Below are positions 16,801-26,765 of a stretch of 64,000 nt of DNA, one piece after another; within the stretch, counting starts at the first letter, position 1, and each line of letters begins with the position of its first letter. The notes under the pieces are model-generated. The model was not told the DNA's origin. It worked only from the letters and a program-made list of their open reading frames with translations, and made no database searches. Position numbers and translations under genes: made by a program. The DNA is from Archangium primigenium (GTDB lineage Bacteria; Myxococcota; Myxococcia; Myxococcales; Myxococcaceae), in the NCBI RefSeq assembly GCF_016904885.1, contig NZ_JADWYI010000001.1, positions 2,604,001 to 2,668,000 on the forward strand. Reading direction: 5' to 3'.

Positions 16801-17112
16801 CTCGGCGTTGCCGTCCACGAGCACGTCCGGCACGCTCTTCTCCACGTACTCCAGCGCGGCGATCATCATCTCCTTGGGCCGCACGCGCTTGGGGTCGACG
16901 TAGTTCTCCTTCACGTAGAGGATGACCTTGGTGAAGACGCGCAGGGAGGACAGGTCGTTCTTCTTGTCCCCCGGGCTGGCGGAGTCCGGGGCCGTCTGAC
17001 CGGCCTCCGCGGCTCCAAGCGTCAGGGGCATGGGTGCCCGGTTGTTGCCCACGAGGGCCCAGGCGCCCAGCAGGACGGCGACGGCGGTGATCCGGCGAAA
17101 GATTCGCGGCAT
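13897..17112 (-). CDS. Giant S41 C-terminal processing peptidase with CARDB-like and SH3-like extension
   Basis: A 1071-residue exported protease, over twice the usual CtpA/Prc length. An N-terminal signal/anchor (ITAVAVLLGAWALVG) precedes the S41 N-terminal helices (VILYVKENYVDP), a PDZ domain (FGGLGFVIQMREGNLTVMKV) and the S41 core: VLDMRGNPGGLL, then the serine in NAGSASASE and the lysine in RQTFGKGSVQ, forming the Ser/Lys dyad. After about residue 560 come immunoglobulin/CARDB-like blocks (VENKGAEALKRV, VLDVTNTGKGKALDSF), an SH3-like segment (LLAEPRADATVIARLPR) and a further beta domain. It probably trims or degrades envelope proteins in the periplasm. Its promoter is at 17222-17250 and a double terminator follows. 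Confidence 0.92.
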   Translation of the reverse strand: MPRIFRRITAVAVLLGAWALVGNNRAPMPLTLGAAEAGQTAPDSASPGDKKNDLSSLRVFTKVILYVKENYVDPKRVRPKEMMIAALEYVEKSVPDVLVDGNAESGKLNVNVNGKPREFDISHVDSLWKMSFTLKDVFDFIGKNMRPMDDTRDIEYAAVNGMLSTLDPHSVLLRPEVYREMKLSTKGEFGGLGFVIQMREGNLTVMKVLPKTPAHRAGILKDDQIKKIGEESTVSMDLNEAVSKLRGPVDSRITITVERKGWDKPRALTLARGMISIDSVQSKLLAGNVGYVRLKNFQGNTTRDLQASLAEMRKQAEGKGGFKGLVLDMRGNPGGLLEQAIQVSDTFVSEGTIVSTVGLSDKLREEKRAHADPGEESYPVAVLVNAGSASASEIVAGALKNLNRAVIIGRQTFGKGSVQVLYDFPDDSALKLTIAKYLTPGDVSIQEVGIVPDIELVPSAVTDERVVVFAPRKTIGEADLDQHFGNPNSDSVAKKREDVLGREKPLETVRYLKVDQKDLQAVAKKQEEASKGTAVKEDPKQHAGSHLLDVNSVGSSEELDDQLDAESQDDVKEDFEVQFARDYVLQVPFTTRKQMLDKGKDFVEKKMAEEQQRIDAAITALGVDWSPGATPKDVKLAATFSPTQDQKIAAGETFDMAVTVENKGAEALKRVRAWTESDNYYLDRREFLIGSLAPGEKKTWKVKVRLPKDLVSRRDDVTVKVLDDNGPLPGTVVSELIFTELPRPAFAFNWQVVDDCAACNGDGIAQRGEDVSVVLDVTNTGKGKALDSFAQIKNVGEPNIFIEKGRFKLGEIGPGETKTARFQLAVKKGLKEDHFALKLNIIDEPLEEFAVEKLELPVTDAPAVKLEAKKGLVKVAEKAELLAEPRADATVIARLPRPATMTVEASTKGFYRVELDKGRFAFVKAQDASETRGKPNTSQELTYVARRSPPDIKLDVDPSQGGLVANGDRFTLSGVVEDAQGLLDMYVLVNDQKVYFQAVDPTKVKGNAPQRLKFSTEFALKEGNNSVLVVARESTDFASRRTLVIRRRPAEMAQKLTAPGQATKPAKTVTP

Positions 17113-17124
17113 GGTCCATCCAGG

Positions 17125-17144
17125 TCGGAGCCCGCGGGCTCCGA
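17125..17144. repeat. Perfect 20-bp palindrome in the S41 leader
   Basis: TCGGAGCCCG followed directly by its exact reverse complement, 13 bases before the ATG of the S41 protease. In RNA it would form a stem next to the ribosome-binding region (GGATGG), so it could modulate translation; in DNA it could be an operator. Confidence 0.55.
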
Positions 17145-17221
17145 GGGGGGGTGATGCGTGAAAACCCGAGTCAAATCGAGGAGTTGGAAGAAACGACAAA
17201 GATGCCGGAAGCAGCCGGGCA

Positions 17222-17250
17222 AGCCTAATCACGGACCCCCGGTGCTTCAA
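17222..17250 (-). promoter_or_regulatory. Candidate promoter of the S41 protease gene
   Basis: On the minus strand, TTGAAG (17250-17245), a 17-base spacer and TAGGCT (17227-17222). The predicted start is near 17215, giving a leader of about 100 bases that includes the 20-bp palindrome. Confidence 0.4.
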
Positions 17251-17267
17251 GCGCACGTCCTCGCGCA

Positions 17268-17281
17268 GTGTTGGACAACAC
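17268..17281. promoter_or_regulatory. Operator-like dyad GTGTTGgaCAACAC
   Basis: A perfect 6+2+6 inverted repeat 18 bases upstream of the predicted -35 box of the S41 gene (about -60), a position suited to an activator or upstream-acting regulator. No regulator gene adjoins it. Confidence 0.4.
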
Positions 17282-17345
17282 CACGGCGGCGTGCTGCGTT
17301 CCCGCGCCGGGGTCCGAATGAACCCCAGACAGTCGGCGGGGACGA

Positions 17346-18146
17346 TTATTTCCCGTCGGGCGGAGGCGGCACGCCGCCCACGGCGCGCAGGCCCCGGTAG
17401 AGCAGGGTGCCCCCCACCACGGCCACCGGGAGGAAGAGACTGTTGAGAATCGGGATCCACAACAGCACGTAGACGCCCGCGCCGAAGCCCAGGCACAGGG
17501 GCCAGCGCGCGCGCAACGTGCGGCGGATTTGCGCGAAGGGGTAGAGGTGGCGCGTCATGGGGGCCGCCAAGTGCTCCCCGGCGAGCCAGAGCATGGTCCA
17601 CGACGTCGCGAGCACCGCCCAGGCCACGCTGCCCACGCCCGGCAGCAGGTTCAGGGGCAGGAGGAGCGCCAGGCCCAAGAGCAGGAGCAGCACGCGGGCC
17701 AGGGTGTGCGCCACGCTCACGCCCAGGCCCGTGAGGAACGCCCCGGGCCGGAAGGGCGGGGAGACGTAGTCCCCGCACAATTCCTCGGTGATCTCCGACA
17801 GGGGATCCTGCAGCGGCGCCAGCACGATCGGCAGGCCGACATTGGCGCCCACCACGAAGCCCAGCACGCCGAGCACGAGCAGCACCCCGGTCCAGAGGGC
17901 GCGTGCCCACCAGGGGTCCGGCCGGGGCCACACCGCCCCGAGCCAGCCGGGCGCCTGGGTCCAGAGCAGCACGAGCAGCGCCGCCAGGGCCACCAGGGTG
18001 ACGAGGGCGCACAGGGCCGACAGGCGGAGCAGCCGGGGGGTGCGGAAGATGAGGCCCCAGGCCCGGAAGATGAGCCCCACCCCCTGGAAGAAGTCCGAGA
18101 TCGAGGAGCGCGCGGAGAAGGGCGGCACCGGCGAGGAGGGCGTCAT
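17346..18146 (-). CDS. EI24/CysZ-family inner-membrane protein
   Basis: A 266-residue polytopic protein with an EI24-domain layout. An N-terminal amphipathic segment (SISDFFQGVGLIFRAWGLIF) is followed by about five hydrophobic helices: LSALCALVTLVALAALLVLL, ALWTGVLLVLGVLGFVVGAN, ARVLLLLLGLALLLPLNLLP, VLATSWTMLWLAGEHLA and GAGVYVLLWIPILNSLFLPV. The family signatures GLPIVLAPLQDPLSEITEEL and the NLLPGVG turn are present. CysZ in this family imports sulfate; many EI24 members have no known function. It diverges from the glutamate-cysteine ligase gene across only 57 bases, so a sulfur/glutathione link is thinkable. The ATG at 18146 begins MTPSSPVPPF. Confidence 0.82.
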   Translation of the reverse strand: MTPSSPVPPFSARSSISDFFQGVGLIFRAWGLIFRTPRLLRLSALCALVTLVALAALLVLLWTQAPGWLGAVWPRPDPWWARALWTGVLLVLGVLGFVVGANVGLPIVLAPLQDPLSEITEELCGDYVSPPFRPGAFLTGLGVSVAHTLARVLLLLLGLALLLPLNLLPGVGSVAWAVLATSWTMLWLAGEHLAAPMTRHLYPFAQIRRTLRARWPLCLGFGAGVYVLLWIPILNSLFLPVAVVGGTLLYRGLRAVGGVPPPPDGK

Positions 18147-18189
18147 GCCGGGACGATGCGCAAATGGCAGCGGCCGGGTCAACGACCGT

Positions 18190-18195
18190 TATATA
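18190..18195 (+). promoter_or_regulatory. -10-like TATATA directly before gshA
   Basis: TATATA ends 8 bases before the gshA ATG with no Shine-Dalgarno sequence between; transcription would start at or next to the A of the ATG, implying a leaderless message. No convincing -35 box. Confidence 0.35.
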
Positions 18196-18203
18196 GGGCC
18201 GCC

Positions 18204-19541
18204 ATGTCCCTCGACCTCAAGCGGACCGACTCCGCGCCCATCACCTCCGTCGACATGCTCCTGGAGGGCTTCCGGTCCGCGGAAAAACCCCGAGCCCAAC
18301 ACCGCCTGGGTCTCGAGCACGAGAAATTCGTCTACCCCGTTGGGGGTGCACGGTCCGTGCCCTACGAGGGCTCCTCGGGCATCGGCGCCCTGCTGGAACG
18401 GCTCGCGCCGGGCGGCTACACGCCCTTCCGGGAGACGCCCGACTCGCCCATCATCGCCCTGCAGAAGGGCATGCTCACCATCTCCCTGGAGCCCGGGGGC
18501 CAGTTCGAACTGTCCGGCTCGCCCTTCGTCACCGCCCGCGAGGCCCACGCGGAGAACCTGGCCCACCTGGCCGAGGTGAAGGCCGCCGCCGCCCCGCTGG
18601 GGCTCCAACTGGTGGCCATGGGCTACCGGCCCTTCGGCACGACCGACGCCGTGTCGTGGATGCCCAAGACGCGCTATGTCGCCATGCGTCAGTCCCTGCC
18701 CGAGCGCGGCGCGCTGGCCCACCACATGATGCTGATGACGTCCACCGTGCAGGTGTCGATGGACTGGGAGGACGAGGCGGACTGTGTGCGCAAGACCGTG
18801 CTCATCGCCCGGCTCACCCCGCTGCTCGTGGCCCTCTACGCCAACAGCCCGCTGCGCGACGGCAAGCCCTCGGGCTACTTGTCCTTCCGCAGCCGCGTCT
18901 GGGACGAGGTGGACCCCACGCGCTGTGGCTACCTGCCGGCCTTCTTCGACGGCTCCTTCTCCTACCGCGCCTATGTGGAGTGGGCCCTGGACGCCCCCAT
19001 CCTCTTCCTGCGCCGCAACGGCCAGTACCTGCGGCCGAAGATGACCTTCCGGCGCTTCATGCAGGAGGGCTACGAGGGCAGCCCGGCGGACCTGTCGGAC
19101 TGGACGGACCACCTGTCCACGCTCTTCCCCGAGGCGCGGCTCAAGAAGATCGTCGAGGTGCGGGGCGCGGACTGCGTGCCCGCCGACATGACGGGGGCGC
19201 TCGCGGCGCTGTGGCGGGGCCTCTTGTATGACCGCACCGCCCTGGACGAGGCCGAGCGGCTGCTGCCGCGGCTGACGCTGGAGCAGCAGCGCGCCTTCCA
19301 CGACACCGGCCGCCGCGAGGGTCTGGCCGGGCGGTTGGAGGGGCAGGAGTTGCACCGGCTCGCCGGGGAGATGGTGGCCATCGCCCGCCGGGGCCTGGAG
19401 CGGCTGGATCCCGCCGACGCGCCCCTGCTCGACGTGCTCGCCGAGGTGGCCGCGTCCGGCAAGTCTCCGGCGCAGCGGGTGCTCGAGGCGTGGGAGAAGA
19501 ACCCCAACCCCGAGACCCTGCTGGCGCGCTGCGCGCTGTGA
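18204..19541 (+). CDS. gshA: Glutamate-cysteine ligase
   Basis: A 445-residue ATP-dependent ligase that joins glutamate to cysteine, the first step of glutathione (or related thiol) synthesis. It matches the plant/proteobacterial GCS2 type: LGLEHEKFVYP near the start carries the metal/ATP glutamates, followed by LTISLEPGGQFELSGSP, YRPFGTTDAVSWMPKTRY, MMLMTSTVQVSMDW and PLLVALYANSPLRDGK (substrate-binding core). SFRSRVWDEVDPTRCG and EVRGADCVP are also typical. It is soluble and full length. No gshB lies in the window. It diverges from the EI24 gene and is convergent with a barrel gene 18 bases beyond its stop. Confidence 0.93.
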   Translation: MSLDLKRTDSAPITSVDMLLEGFRSAEKPRAQHRLGLEHEKFVYPVGGARSVPYEGSSGIGALLERLAPGGYTPFRETPDSPIIALQKGMLTISLEPGGQFELSGSPFVTAREAHAENLAHLAEVKAAAAPLGLQLVAMGYRPFGTTDAVSWMPKTRYVAMRQSLPERGALAHHMMLMTSTVQVSMDWEDEADCVRKTVLIARLTPLLVALYANSPLRDGKPSGYLSFRSRVWDEVDPTRCGYLPAFFDGSFSYRAYVEWALDAPILFLRRNGQYLRPKMTFRRFMQEGYEGSPADLSDWTDHLSTLFPEARLKKIVEVRGADCVPADMTGALAALWRGLLYDRTALDEAERLLPRLTLEQQRAFHDTGRREGLAGRLEGQELHRLAGEMVAIARRGLERLDPADAPLLDVLAEVAASGKSPAQRVLEAWEKNPNPETLLARCAL

Positions 19542-19559
19542 CGCGCGCCGACCGGGTGG

Positions 19560-20198
19560 CTAGAAACGGCCACCCAGCGTCGCGGCGAAGTTGAGCAGGC
19601 CGCCGCTGGTGTCGCCCGTGGTGAAGGCGTTGGCGCCATCGGCGAACTCCTGGCCGACGAGCACGCGGTAGGAGGCCCGCGCTCCCGCGAAGATGCTCGG
19701 GGTGAAGCGGTAGTCCAGGCCGGCGGCGAGGGGGACCTCGGCGACGAAGTCGTTGCTGTAGAGGCCCGTGGCGCCGTTGGTGATGTTGTAGTAGCTCATG
19801 CCCGCGCCCACGCCCACGTAGGGCCGCATCTTCTCCTGGGCGATGAGCGGTCCCGCCTTGGCCATCAGGCCGGCGTTGTAGCGGTACAGGGCCTCGCCCG
19901 AGCCGATGCGCACGTCGTCAATCGCCAGGCGCTGGCCTTCCACCCCCGCCTCCACGCCGAAGTTGCGCCACGGCTGGGCTCCAGCGGTGACGCCCACCAG
20001 GGGGCCCACCTTGGTCCGATCACCCGCGCTGCCCGTCAGACCGCCCACGCCCAGGCGCACGTCCACGCCCACCTTGGTGCGGTCCGCGTCGTAGTTGAGC
20101 CGTCCCGCCATCCGCGATGCGTCGATCGCGGCCGTCGCCGCCCCCGCCGTGCACAGAGACACCAGCGCGAGCCCACCCATCCAGGAACGAGCCTTCAT
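19560..20198 (-). CDS. Small outer-membrane beta-barrel (OmpA/OmpW-like) protein
   Basis: A 212-residue exported protein with signal peptide MKARSWMGGLALVSLCTAGAA. The mature part has alternating strands (VGVDVRLGVGGLTG, MRPYVGVGAGMSYYNI, VAEVPLAAGLDYRFTPSIFAGARASYRV) and ends LNFAATLGGRF, an outer-membrane C-terminal signature with a final Phe. An 8-stranded OmpA-like or OmpW-like barrel is likely, as found in generic outer_membrane_beta-barrel families. It has a twofold echo, DRTKVGVDV and DRTKVGPLV, near residues 39 and 60. It is a single gene; function unknown. Confidence 0.75.
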   Translation of the reverse strand: MKARSWMGGLALVSLCTAGAATAAIDASRMAGRLNYDADRTKVGVDVRLGVGGLTGSAGDRTKVGPLVGVTAGAQPWRNFGVEAGVEGQRLAIDDVRIGSGEALYRYNAGLMAKAGPLIAQEKMRPYVGVGAGMSYYNITNGATGLYSNDFVAEVPLAAGLDYRFTPSIFAGARASYRVLVGQEFADGANAFTTGDTSGGLLNFAATLGGRF

Positions 20199-20353
20199 TT
20201 CGTTCTCCCGTCATGTCGGCCTTGACCGACTTCGTGTGTACGGACGGAATCTGGCCATGCGTGCGGCGGGAACACGGACACGGGCCGCCTGCCCTCCCGA
20301 GGTCGGGCCCTGCACCGTCGGGATGGGTGGGGCTCGCCTGGCCGCCTGTTCCC

Positions 20354-22513
20354 CTAGCGGCGCCCGAAGAGTTTCTTCAACCCCTTGAACAGTCCGCCGG
20401 GCTTCGCGCCCGCGTCGCCTTCCAGCGGCGAGCGCGCGAGGAGCGCCTCCAGGTCGGCCTCCTCGGGCAGGGCGGTGGCGAGGGTGACGGCATGGCGGCG
20501 CGCGGAGGGCAGGGTCGCGGCGAGCGAGAGCGTGCCGTCCTGGGACAGGCTCAGGTGCACCTCGGCCTCGCCGGGGCGGTCGATCTCGAAGGTGAGCGCG
20601 CCGAGGTACTCGTTGTCCAGGGCCAGGGCGGAGGGCCCCTGGAAGAGCGCGAGCGAGAGCGGCCCAGGCGTCACGGGAATCACGAGCGTCTTCTCCGCGG
20701 GCAGCCGGGTGTTGCGCTCGAGCACGCGCCGCAGCGTGCCGCCGCGCTCGGCCACGCCCAGGGGCACGGACAGCACATCGGACACGGTGGCGCCGGGCTT
20801 GCCCGTGGCGGCGTCCAGGAGCCCCTGGCCCAGCAGCGCCGCGCCGAGCGCCGCCCAGTGCGAGGTGTCCGGCTCCAGGCGCACGGGCACGCCGAGGCTC
20901 TCCTCCAGCCGGCGACGCACGAGCGGCATGCGGCCCTGGCCCCCGAGCAGCAGCACCGCGTCGAGCCCCTGGGGCGTGAGCGCGCTGGACTCCAGCACCT
21001 GCCGCACGCCGAGGGTGACGCGCTGCACGAGATCCGCGGTGAGCGCCTCCAGCCGCTCGCGCCGCAGCACGAGGGGCGCGGCGCCTCCGGGCAAGGGCAG
21101 GGTGACCTCGTCGCGCTCGCTCAGGGCGAGCTTGGCGGACTCGGCGGCGAGCCGCAGGGGCACCCACTCGGCGGGCGTCTGGGGCCGGGGCAGCCCCTGC
21201 TCCTGCAGGGCGCTGGCGAGCGCCTCGGCGAGGCGCGCATCGAAGTCCTGGCCGCCCAGGCCCGGCTCGCTCCCGGTGGAGATGACCTCCAGGTCGTCCC
21301 CGGTGAGCTGCACCACGGACACGTCCAGGCCGCCGCCGCCGATGTCCACCACGAGCAGGCGCTTGCGGGCCAGTCCCCGCTCATGGCCGAAGGCGAGCGC
21401 CGCGGCCGAGGAGGCGTTGAGGATGCGCAGGACCTCGAGCCCCGCGAGTCCGGCCGCCTCGCGCAGGGCGGCGCGCTGGCGGTCGTCGAAGTGGGCGGGC
21501 ACGCACAGCACGGCGCGCGCCACGTCATGGCCGAGGAAGGTGGTGGCGGCGGTGCGCAGCTCGCGCAGGAGCCGGGCCGCGAGGCGCGCCTCGCCCTCGG
21601 GCCCCTCGCGGGGAAGAGGGGGCGGCGCGGTGGGCGCGCGCGACGGGAGCGAGCGCGTCCGCCGTCCGAGCAGTCGCTGCCACTCGAGCACGGCCTGGGC
21701 CGGCCGGAGCTCCGCCGCCTCGCGGGCCCGCTCGCCCACGAGCACCTCGCCCGCCTCGTCCACGGCGAGCAGCGAGGACAAGGTGTCCCCGGGCCCCACC
21801 GGAATGCGCCGCAGCGAGCCCTGGTGGTGCACGGCGGCGCGCGTCCACGTGCTGCCCAGATCGATGCCGAGCACCACGTCCCGGGGCGCGGCGACCACGG
21901 TGGGCGTGACGGGCACGTCGAGGATGGAGCGGCGGCGCCCCCGGGGCTCGAGGGGCTCGGTCACGGGCGCGGGCGCCGGAGCGGGCGGGGGTGGCTCGGG
22001 AGGTGGGGGTTGGGGAGTCGGGGGCGGGGGCGGTTCGGGGGCGGGCGGCGGCGCGGGCTTGGGGGCGCCCCCGCCGGGGATGGGCACCCGCTCGGCCTGC
22101 TTGCGCAGGGCCTCCGCGGTGATGACGGGCCGGGCGCGCCGGGGCGGCTCGGGCGGGGGGGCCACCTCCGCCACGGGCGCGGGGGCGGGCGGCGCGGGGG
22201 CGGGCGCGCGCAGCTCCAGGATGCGGTCGATGAGGGCCTTGCTGTGCGCGTCCAGGCGGGTGAAGCGCACGGTCATCCCGGCGCGGGCGCCCTCGGTGAC
22301 GGCCTTCACCACCACGCCCTCACCGCGCAGCAGGCGGCCGCCCTCGGCCAGCACGAGCTCGAAGGCCAGGCCCGTGCCCTCGGGCTTGGGCGCGCGGGTG
22401 GCCAGGAAGAGGCCTCCCCGCGCGACGTGGGGGCCGTACTTCGCGATGAACTCCTCCTCCGTGGCGTACGGGAGGCGGATGCGCATCGGGAGCAGTTTGG
22501 ACTCGGCCGTCAC
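20354..22513 (-). CDS. PilZ domain-Hsp70 (DnaK-like) fusion protein
   Basis: A 719-residue two-part protein. Residues 1-85 (MRIRLPYATEEEFIAKYGPH, then VARGGLFLATRAPKPEGTGL and GVVVKAVTEG...GMTVRFTRLD) look like the PilZ-related domain common in myxobacteria, with the xxxGGLF motif. A Pro-rich linker to about residue 205 precedes an Hsp70 ATPase: VLGIDLGSTWTRAAVHHQG (phosphate 1), SLLAVDEAGEVLVGERAREAAEL, VPAHFDDRQRAALREAAGLAG, LLVVDIGGGGLDVSVVQL (phosphate 2) and VLLLGGQGRMPLVRRRLEE (adenosine). A shortened substrate-binding beta domain closes it. The start is GTG. It could be a chaperone-like protein regulated through its N domain, but binding of c-di-GMP is unproven as the RxxxR motif is not clear. 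It is downstream of alaS and a lipoprotein. Confidence 0.85.
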   Translation of the reverse strand: MTAESKLLPMRIRLPYATEEEFIAKYGPHVARGGLFLATRAPKPEGTGLAFELVLAEGGRLLRGEGVVVKAVTEGARAGMTVRFTRLDAHSKALIDRILELRAPAPAPPAPAPVAEVAPPPEPPRRARPVITAEALRKQAERVPIPGGGAPKPAPPPAPEPPPPPTPQPPPPEPPPPAPAPAPVTEPLEPRGRRRSILDVPVTPTVVAAPRDVVLGIDLGSTWTRAAVHHQGSLRRIPVGPGDTLSSLLAVDEAGEVLVGERAREAAELRPAQAVLEWQRLLGRRTRSLPSRAPTAPPPLPREGPEGEARLAARLLRELRTAATTFLGHDVARAVLCVPAHFDDRQRAALREAAGLAGLEVLRILNASSAAALAFGHERGLARKRLLVVDIGGGGLDVSVVQLTGDDLEVISTGSEPGLGGQDFDARLAEALASALQEQGLPRPQTPAEWVPLRLAAESAKLALSERDEVTLPLPGGAAPLVLRRERLEALTADLVQRVTLGVRQVLESSALTPQGLDAVLLLGGQGRMPLVRRRLEESLGVPVRLEPDTSHWAALGAALLGQGLLDAATGKPGATVSDVLSVPLGVAERGGTLRRVLERNTRLPAEKTLVIPVTPGPLSLALFQGPSALALDNEYLGALTFEIDRPGEAEVHLSLSQDGTLSLAATLPSARRHAVTLATALPEEADLEALLARSPLEGDAGAKPGGLFKGLKKLFGRR

Positions 22514-22539
22514 CGCGCGTCACCGCCTCCGGGGGTCCG

Positions 22540-23183
22540 TCATTGCAGCGGCACGCGGGCGTCCGCGTCGCCAGCATGGGGGAGCACGAGGCTCAGTCCC
22601 GGCTCCAGGGCGGTGGCGGGCACCTCGAAGAGCAACACGAGCGCCTGCGGCTCGCCGGGGGGCGCGGTGAAGCCCAGCTGCCGGGTGCCGGCCACGGTCT
22701 GGGCATCCCGGGCGATGGGATGGCGCTGGCCCGTGGCGTCCTCGAGCACCGCGCCCTCCACCGACTGGGTGGCGGGCACCTGGCCCTTGTTGAGGGTCTC
22801 GAGCGTCAGGCGCACGAAGTACTCGTCGGTGGTGAGCGACAGGCGGCCCGTGCCGCTCACCGTGTGCATCGCCTCCAGGCTGACGGCGCGCACCTCGAAG
22901 CCGTCGTGCACGGGCACGGCCTTGCGCGACACGGGGCGCAGGCGAAGGGGCGCGTCGTCCTCGCTTCCGGCGGCCAGCTGGGCCAGCCGATCGTGAGGCG
23001 ACTCGGGCGCGGTGGGCGCGGCGGGAGGCCCGCTGGGGGCGCCTCCCTTGTTCATCCGCTCCACTTCCAGGCGCAGCTGCTCCAGCGTGCGGTCCGTGGT
23101 CGGTTCGGGCTCGGACTTGTCCTTGCAGCCGCCCACGAGGGCCGACACGCACAGGAGCGAGGCGAGCACCCGGAAGTGGCGGC

Positions 23184-23187
<4 letters not shown>
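22540..23187 (-). CDS. Lipoprotein of unknown function
   Basis: A 215-residue lipoprotein: MSRHFRVLASLLCVSALVGGC with lipobox LVGGC predicts a lipidated Cys21. A charged, Pro-rich spacer follows (TDRTLEQLRLEVERMNKG), then a beta-rich domain from about residue 75 (DGFEVRAVSLEAMHTVSG, DEYFVRLTLETLNKGQ, ALVLLFEVPATALEPG) that looks immunoglobulin-like (DUF4352/TRF2-like). The ATG overlaps the alaS stop by 4 bases (ATGA), so it is translationally coupled to alaS. No binding or catalytic residues are recognised. Confidence 0.75.
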
Positions 23188-25883
<2,696 letters not shown>

Positions 25884-25954
25884 GGTGAGGGTATATGCCA
25901 CAAGAGAGGGGGATGCTGCCTTTCTTGTAGACCGGGCTAGGCTCTCCACCTGAC

Positions 25955-26698
25955 ATGCGCTCTCCCACCCACCTTGTCGCCGCCCTGCTGCTCGCCTGTC
26001 CCACCCTCGCCCTGGCCCAGGCGGATGCCCGGACCGCGTCGCTGGCCCGGACGCTCAAACAGGGCGCGCTCGCGACCCAGAAGGTCCAGGCCGCGCGGGT
26101 CCTGGGAGAATCGGAGGACCCCGAGGCCCTGGCGCCCCTGTGCGCCGGGCTCGCGGACGAGGCGCCCGAGGTGCGCGCGGCGGCGGCCAAGGCCCTGGAG
26201 GCGCTGGCCGAGCCCGGGGCCCTGGAGTGTCTGGAGGCGCGCAAGGACGAGCCGGACGCCACCGTGCAACAGGCGTTGGCCTCGGCGGTGAAGGCCACCC
26301 AGGCGCTCCGGGCGCGGCCCCCCCGCATGGTCGTGATGCTCGGCGCGCTCAAGGACACCACGGGCACGCTGTCCCCGGAGATGGTGAAGCTCACCGAGGC
26401 CCGCATGCGGCGCAAGCTCTTCCAGCTCGGCGCGGACCTGGCGCCCGCGGGCCAGAGCGAGGCCGAGGCCAAGGCCCAGCTCGCCCAGGGCAAGCTGCCT
26501 GGCTACCGGCTGCTCTCTGAAATTCGTCCGGGGAGCGCGGGAGGACTCAAGCTCTCGGTGATGTGTCTGCGCTATCCTGGCAAGCACCAGCTCCTCGGGA
26601 ACGTGGAGGTCCAAGGGTCCGACGAGGAGCCGGGCGAGCTGCTCGCGGCGCTGGCGCCTCGGGCCGTCGAGGACGCACTGGCCTCGATGAAGAAGTAG
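25955..26698 (+). CDS. Exported HEAT-repeat protein (tandem paralogue 1)
   Basis: A 247-residue secreted/periplasmic protein with signal peptide MRSPTHLVAALLLACPTLALA. Residues 25-110 form HEAT/ARM-like repeats (SEDPEALAPLCAGLADEAPE, VRAAAAKALEALAEPGALEC). The second half is a separate alpha/beta domain (MVVMLGALKDTTGTLSPEMV, EARMRRKLFQLGADLAP, GYRLLSEIRPGSAGGLKLSV) that probably binds something unknown. It diverges from alaS (71 bases) and is followed by a gene encoding a related protein of almost equal length, a tandem duplication. Confidence 0.78.
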   Translation: MRSPTHLVAALLLACPTLALAQADARTASLARTLKQGALATQKVQAARVLGESEDPEALAPLCAGLADEAPEVRAAAAKALEALAEPGALECLEARKDEPDATVQQALASAVKATQALRARPPRMVVMLGALKDTTGTLSPEMVKLTEARMRRKLFQLGADLAPAGQSEAEAKAQLAQGKLPGYRLLSEIRPGSAGGLKLSVMCLRYPGKHQLLGNVEVQGSDEEPGELLAALAPRAVEDALASMKK

Positions 26699-26765
26699 GG
26701 GGCGGGCCGGTGTGGGGGGCGAATGGGTTTCGCCGGGTACGCGCGCTAGGATGGAATGACCTGAC

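Noticed and set aside
13759-17154. A very long forward open frame (over 1100 codons) opposite the S41 protease gene
   Set aside because: It is a shadow of strong third-position GC bias. Its translation is His/Arg/Gly/Leu-rich low complexity, while the reverse strand has complete S41 motifs.
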